Assembly (NCBI GenBank): GCA_037074705.1
Contig: CM073592.1
Coordinates: 28,182,629 to 28,246,628 of the forward strand
DNA length: 64,000 nt
From: Zhengitettix transpicula
Lineage: Eukaryota > Arthropoda > Insecta > Orthoptera > Tetrigidae
Direction of reading: 5' to 3'
Positions 57,678-64,000 of the stretch are shown here, in pieces (positions within the stretch are counted from its first letter, which is position 1; each line of letters begins with the position of its first letter). The notes under the pieces were generated by a model, which saw only the letters and a list, made by a program, of their open reading frames with translations, was not told where the DNA came from and ran no database searches. The position numbers and the translations under genes were made by a program.

Positions 57678-60600
57678 AGAGGAACCTCCAAACTCTTCTC
57701 CCGTGTTCAAGGTTTTACACTGTGTCGTGTGATTGTAGATGTTGTATCGTTTGTCTTCGTTATATGTACCTCGTTCTCCGTCAATCGCCAAGACTTTGGT
57801 TCGTAGTCCTTCCGACGAAGAAAACCCCCAATCAGAGAATAATAATACTGATGAGTAAGTTCCCAATGATATCTTAAGTGTTCCTGTTGGTTCTACCGTA
57901 GTAGTTCCTACTGAGTGTTTTGGTGTTCCCTACATAATGAAATGCCGTGTTGCAAGCTCGTGTTTCCCAAATACTTAGGTGTTTCCCTCACCAACCCGTA
58001 GAGAATACTTCGACATCACTTTCCGTATTTGAATCTCTTCACTGAAACGGGCAGTGCTGAATGAAAATGAATAGTTGATTAATATTTCATAAGTATAACG
58101 CCCTGGTTATCAGATCCAGGTACATTCAAGTCGTAAGAAAATGGAAATAGTCAACTGATGTGCATTAAATACGTGAGGATAATAAAATGCATGAATGACA
58201 ACAACGTGTAGAGCACACGGTTCGCGTAGTTGCCGCTAGAGTGGAAATCAGAGTGGGTCATTTGCAAAACGACATGCAATGAGTGCCGAAAAATCACCTC
58301 TGATGGTCCTTACAACCAGTTCAGACTGTAGATTCAAAATTAAGGACACTTTAGAGAATCCTCTGAGGTTTCACGAAGAATTCCCTTTAGCAGCGATACC
58401 AGCCATGGATAATAGCCGCTTCTTCAACTCTTATACACTCACGTTTTTGGTCCGGACTTGCTTTTCTCATAAGATACAGGGCGTTCCATGCACTGTCTCA
58501 AAATTTATTTGATAAGATTCTTAACCGTTTATTGCATGATTTTTTTTTAAACTAAATTTTTAAGGGTTTATTTTCGTCTATACAATACGAAAAAAATAAC
58601 TCAAAAAAATATCAAACGTGACCAGAGTCAATTTGGCTCATGATTTTGCGAACATATTCAATATAATTACGCCTGATTTATCAATAATTCACGTTAATTG
58701 GATCATTATTATTTTAGTGCAATTAGAAAACCCTGAGAATGACGCTTAAATTTTCTTTCTTGAAAAAAAACATAAACAAAAAACAGGAAATAAATATTCT
58801 GAAGTTGTCCGGCGGGTAGAAAACCCTGGCCTAAGGGGATTGACTCACAGAAAGCTAGGACAGTGCCTAAAATTTCGCATTCATATCTGCATCACAAATT
58901 AGCTCTCTTAGCTTTTAGGGTGATAGTAAAAGTTATGCTGCATACATGCTGCACTATCCACTAAAGGATTAATGAATTTAATTGGGCATTAATACACACA
59001 CGATTGAAGTTCCGCAGATTTTATGCATATTGTAGGATTGGAAATCCTTTTCACTATATGGCGGTGCTGTCTATGAATTTTGTATACAAACAGTGCCAAG
59101 TTATTTTAAAATAATTAAAAAAACTCCTTCAAACCCAATAGAATGCGGTAGAAACAAAACTCTTTGAGCTTCGCTAAGGCAGTATAATGTCAATACATTT
59201 ATTTTATTTTTTGTTTTGAGTTGAGATTCGACACTTTACAACTGACTTTGGATGACGAAGTCTGAATACACTGTGAAGTATAATTTCAGTGTATGTTTAT
59301 AATTTACGGAATGCATTCCATCTTGATGCGATTTACCTATTGCATGGTCCTCGTGTGCAGTCCAAGTTAACTTTGTGAATTGATGTGAGATGTTGATTTC
59401 TTCCCCCAGTGGTTTTATGCTGTTGTGAAGACTGATGAGTGCGTTTGTTCTTACTTTAGAGCACGATCTTTGTATTGCCTGGAGTTCTCCATACAATGGT
59501 TGCCCACAGTGAATGGTTACGGCTTATAAGCACTTGTATTCTTTCTGCGAGACTGGAAGTTTATAGAGAGAATGTGACAGAGCTTATTATAAATAATCCT
59601 CGTAAATAAAATCTTAAGATAATGTCGTCGTTAGGGTTTATAATTTATCATTAGCTGAATGAAATATGCGGTTGTGCTTTTAATGGATTTGATTCAGTAA
59701 GCGTATGTCAATACGACAGACAGTAAGCTCATGTACGTCTCCATATCACCTTTCAGTTGCCAGGAAAAAAAAATAATGCGACGTTATAACCTGAACTAAC
59801 ATTGTGTAAGTGAAAGATAAAGTATTATACATGTAGTTTTGTGCCATTATGATCTAAATAACACACTATTTTATCAATTTTTAAACAAAAACATTCTGTA
59901 ACAGAATAATTAAATTCACATAAACAACATCCGCCATACATGTTTGTATCAAATGACAAAGACAATAAACAAAAAAACGTTTAAACATATTTCGACAATT
60001 CTGCTTCCGGTTACATCAACATGATAAATACATGTATAAAAAAAAACATTTCTATGGGACAAAATTTAAAATGATTAATAATGACTCGCCTGATTTGAGT
60101 TAATTGCGTTAATTATTTACGGTGTTGCATTTATTGGAAGCACATGTAAGCAAATAAACACACCACTTAATTCAGAGAACATTGACACAGAACCATCAAA
60201 GTGTCCTCGGGCTGTCTTTATCCTTTCAACCCTGATAATTTTTTCCAGTAGTAAAATTGCATGAAATAAGAGTCTCGTGTTACAGTTTATATTTTACGCT
60301 TATAGTTTTAATATTTTTTAAGGAATTAATAAAATCCATATGGCATAACAATAAATTAATCTTCATGTCTGACAAATATGTAATAATAATAATATCAGAA
60401 TTTAAATAAATATGAAAATAATTTTATACTAACATTTTATTAACTCTACTAAATGTATAATATTTTAATACTAATGCCGAATAATTAAAATAATCTCTTT
60501 TTATTTTAAAAAAAATAAACAAATAAAATTTTATAATTGCATCCTTAGAGGATAATACAATCAATTCAAGTTGAAATTAATAAATGGCATTGATAATAAA

Positions 60601-62454
60601 CGTAATATTAAGTCATTAATAAGGCAACTATATTCTTATATAAATGAAAAATAAATTAAATTGAATATAATTCTAATTAATATCTGTGTTTCCCGTGATT
60701 GGTTTTCTACATAACGGTTCCAGTAAATTATAATCAGCAAGGTCTTTTAAATGTTTTTATTACACTCTTATTTCAGAAATTATAATTTTTGGTCAGGTTA
60801 TAAAATGTATCTTCACTCACTTTAGCAATATTATTACAGAACGTTTCTTTTTAAAGATTTACAAATCAAAGTTTTATAAAGCGTCACATCAGGCAAAGGT
60901 GTGAAAAAATTTATTTCAGCGTATAGCTCGGAATTTTATACATTTATAAAAGTAAGAAGCATGAAAATTTCCCAAGAGGATATTAAAGTCTAATAATTCT
61001 TCTTGATTGTTTAAAGGAACTGTCTAAACTATTTAATAAAGATATGGCATAAAAGGGAAAATAAACCCAGTAGCAAATAATTTAAATATGGCTCACTGCC
61101 TACTTGTCCAAAGCAGAGATTATGGGCTCGAGGAGATGTGTGTTTATAACCTTTACATTAATGTAATCGTCTCGCTGAAATAAAATAATACCAAATATTA
61201 CAGTTATATTCCCACATAAACTATTTACGAAGCTCTCATTTACTACTAAATTGATTTTCAGTACGTTCCTGCTAATAATCCAAAATAAATTACAGTCGTT
61301 GTGTTGCGTTTCTTATGGTTCTATCTACCTTTATATATATATAAAGTAAATATTAATACATTAGCAAAAACTGTTGAACCTCTTGAGCTTTTACATAGTG
61401 CATTGAACCCGTCTACTACAATAAAGACTTAATTTATGGTTAAAAAAATTGTAACAACATTTTTCTATAACTACGCTATCAAATTAAATGTAAGTTTCCA
61501 ATTTAAAAATTTGATGAATAAATGTACAGAAATGAATAATTAGTTTAAAGAAATTTTTACGAATGTTTTCATCATTAAGTAGGAATTAAGGACTATTTCT
61601 GAAAACAAATAAAGTTCAAGGAAGAGCAGACATTTTTTTTACACATACAAATATCGTCTCAGTTTGTGATTGTAAAAGTAACTTTAGCAGAAGTGTTCAG
61701 ACGTGATGTCTACTGCGTGCTGAAGTATACCAATTACTCGAATACTAAATTCATGGCAGCTGAGGACTTGACCATGTGTCATCTGAGGGAGCGTGACTTA
61801 AACCTCGAGTAGGCCGGTAATTAAACTGCTCGAGCATAGATGAAAATCGTTTTCACTTTAGTGGTAACTGAATTATTAACAAAATATTGCGCAAAGTGCA
61901 TGTTAGAATAAGTTTCTCCATCATGATAAATGAATCTATATTAGATGTTGGAAGTTTACCAAAGTCGTTAAATATAACGGTAACAGGTGAAGGGTGTTAT
62001 TACGCCTGCTTTTATACTTTTGTACATTGACTGTAGAAATGTTGATTATTTGGTAAATTAATATATATTTGCATGATCAAATGTGTTGTTTGTTCCACGG
62101 TAACTCTGGAACACACCGAGCAGTCCAAACCTTGTAGATATGACTTACACTTTTGAGAAACCCATGACCAATGGATTGGTAGTGCGTGCCTGTAAAAATA
62201 CGTAAGTGTGGAACGCGTAGTATTCAGGGTCACTAAGCTGATCCACCTTTAGTCTCTATAACATTCCAGGACGTTGTGGAATTGAATGGAACTGTAGAAT
62301 ATTAAGGTAAATTTTAGGCACCATTCTGATGTTGAGGACTAATGCACCACACACAGTTTGATTTAATTTAACATTGTAGTGAGTCCATTGAGTAGTATTG
62401 GGCTGTAGTAGTGGCAATGAAAAACCTTTTACACACTCTCCAGTTTTATTTATA
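57678..62454. other. Presumed Shaw 3' UTR and unique AT-rich DNA
   Basis: The first few hundred bases after the TAA at 57675-57677 would be 3' UTR. AATAAA-type hexamers occur near 58190 and 58783, but nothing singles out the true poly(A) site. Beyond about 58500 the sequence is AT-rich with short chance frames. No recognisable gene or repeat was found. Confidence 0.35.
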
Positions 62455-63199
62455 ACTAGCTGGGTGCCCGGCGTTGCCCGTGTACTTATTTATATAAACC
62501 CGAAAAAGTATTTAATTCTATATTAATCTTTAGGCAAGAAGTGGTTTAACCTAAATCTAACTGTTCCTAGTTCCGTACTTACTTTTGACCGATAGTGCAT
62601 TAATTCAACAGCTATAAACTAAATAAAGTTTTATTGCGTCAATCCCGACAAACATTCCTCCGAATTTCTTCTTAAATATACTCCTTGAGTATTGCAGGAT
62701 ATGATTGTCCCTCAGGCTTCTGACATTACGAAAGATTAAATTGAAGAAATTCTTAGCTAGATTCACAATGTAAACCAATGGTCGCCATATTGGAGTCACT
62801 AATATGGCGACGAAAATTAACTTACATTTTCCACAACACTCCTAAAATATTTCGTATTGTTTTTATTACCATTAGATCATTACTGGATAAAATTATACTT
62901 TTTATTAAATGTAAATATTTCTGCTATATTTCATAAAGAAAGAAGGGGAACTAATTCCCTTGGTCGTATCGTAGTAACGGGTCTCTCTAACGCGTGACGT
63001 CATGACACACAATAATTTAATACAAAATTATCACGTTTTTTAATTATATTTATTTCCCTAGGGGTTTTTCATCCCTACAGTACCGTTTCTCGTATTTTTA
63101 AGAATATCTGAGCCAAATTTTCTTTGCAATCGGTCCACACGTTTATAATTGTGTAAAGATTAACGTAAATGCATACATACATACTTTTTTATTATATAG
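62455..63199 (+). mobile_element. Family A repeat followed by family D, second locus
   Basis: Intact 5' end ACTAGCTGGGTGCCCGGCG; the 3' end TTTTATTATATAG precedes a family D copy, as at 51596. Confidence 0.82.
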
Positions 63200-63572
63200 A
63201 TTTAAATCTAATAACAGAAACAGTTTTAGGGTTTCCACCCGGGTCAAACAGCAAATATTGCGTGACGTTTCGACGAAGACATCCACCGTCGTCATCTTCT
63301 AGGCGAAGTATTATTGGAAATTATGTATCACTTTTAGACGAATAGCCCGGGGGCCCATAGTTGGATGCACTCCTCTACCCTTCCGCATCCCCCATTTCAA
63401 CTTCGCCTAGAAGATGACGACAGTGCCTGTCGAAACGTTTGCTGTTTGACCCGGCCCGGGTGGAAAACCCGAGAACTTCTTCTGCAACAGTTACACCGGG
63501 GAAGGCTTCGATCGTTGGTTCAATTTGATAGCTTTCAACTTACGTCTTAATCATTCTTTACAATTATGATTG
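63200..63572. repeat. Family D inverted repeat with captured S fragment, copy 2
   Basis: Nearly identical to 52344-52722. The S-derived piece is slightly shorter (lacks ACAGATAACCCTTGGC). Modules face outward; the right one reads GATGACGACAGTGCCTGTCG then AAACG. Confidence 0.8.
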
Positions 63573-64000
63573 TTTTTTTTTCCAAAAATTGAAAATTTGT
63601 TACATACAATAAAACAATTTAATTTTTATAAAAATAGATTTTTATTGCATCTGACAAGTGTTGTATTTTATTTTTTTTTAAAATTCAGAATTGTAATGAT
63701 TGATTCTGACGTGAGCTATAAAATTGAAGTTATAAATAATACTGGAGTGCGTGTAAAAGGTTTTTAATTAATTTGAGAAAGTCTTTATAATTTTTATGAT
63801 GTAGTGATACTTTTAAATACCTGTAAATAAAATATCCTCGATGGTACATTATAGATATTGTTGGAAGATTGGGAAATAAGTACCCGGACCAAGCCGGGGG
63901 ATGATCTAGTGAGGGTATTAATACTGTTTAGTACAAAACATGGAATTGTCCTTTACGTGAAGGCTAAATTGTGTATTATAGTGGCCTAAGAGTTATTGCA
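63573..64000. other. Unassigned AT-rich DNA
   Basis: No recognisable gene. CCCGGACCAAGCCGGGGGA at 63881-63899 resembles the start of a family A-type repeat but is too short to assign. Confidence 0.35.

Overview
This is nuclear DNA of an animal, almost certainly a large-genome insect. It is AT-rich and gene-poor, packed with retroelements, fold-back elements and mariner elements, and it holds one intron-split gene whose protein matches the insect Shaw (Kv3-type) voltage-gated potassium channel. There is nothing bacterial: no operons and no ribosome binding sites. Species cannot be read from the sequence; the intron sizes and repeat load suggest a hemimetabolous insect (inference).

The gene. 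Shaw lies on the + strand from 26936 to at least 50647 and probably to 57677. Exon 1 (26936-27262) encodes the T1/BTB tetramerisation domain. Exon 2 (46809-47003) encodes the T1-S1 linker. Exon 3 (49678-50647) encodes S1-S6, the pore and most of the cytoplasmic tail. A candidate last exon (57580-57677) joins in phase and ends in TAA. The introns are about 19.5, 2.7 and 6.9 kb, with phases 0, 0 and 1. The joined product would be 529 residues and should act as a tetrameric K+ channel in the plasma membrane of excitable cells. Exons are GC-rich and the surroundings very AT-rich.

Layout. 1-7050: interspersed repeats of family A and a large imperfect palindrome (700-7031) with fold-back elements at its centre. 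7140-7520: a tRNA-derived SINE. 8790-9884: an LTR-like element flanked by ATAT. 10-25 kb: mostly unique AT-rich DNA with retroelement copies (family S) and fold-back elements (family B). 25440-26643: a nearly complete but broken mariner ending about 290 bp upstream of the Shaw start codon. 27263-46808: the large first intron, holding a mariner remnant, S, A and B copies, an LTR-like element and an antisense LINE reverse transcriptase fragment. 47245-48503: another LTR-like copy in intron 2. 50648-57579: intron 3, with A, D, S and B copies. 57678-64000: mostly unique, then a second copy of the A+D unit at 62455-63572.

Names A, B, C, D and S are working labels for repeat families recognised only by comparing copies inside this window. 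The most unusual signal is that several otherwise unrelated repeats carry the same small module, CTGANGA - hairpin - GAAAC, which resembles the conserved core of a hammerhead ribozyme and usually occurs as an outward-facing inverted pair.
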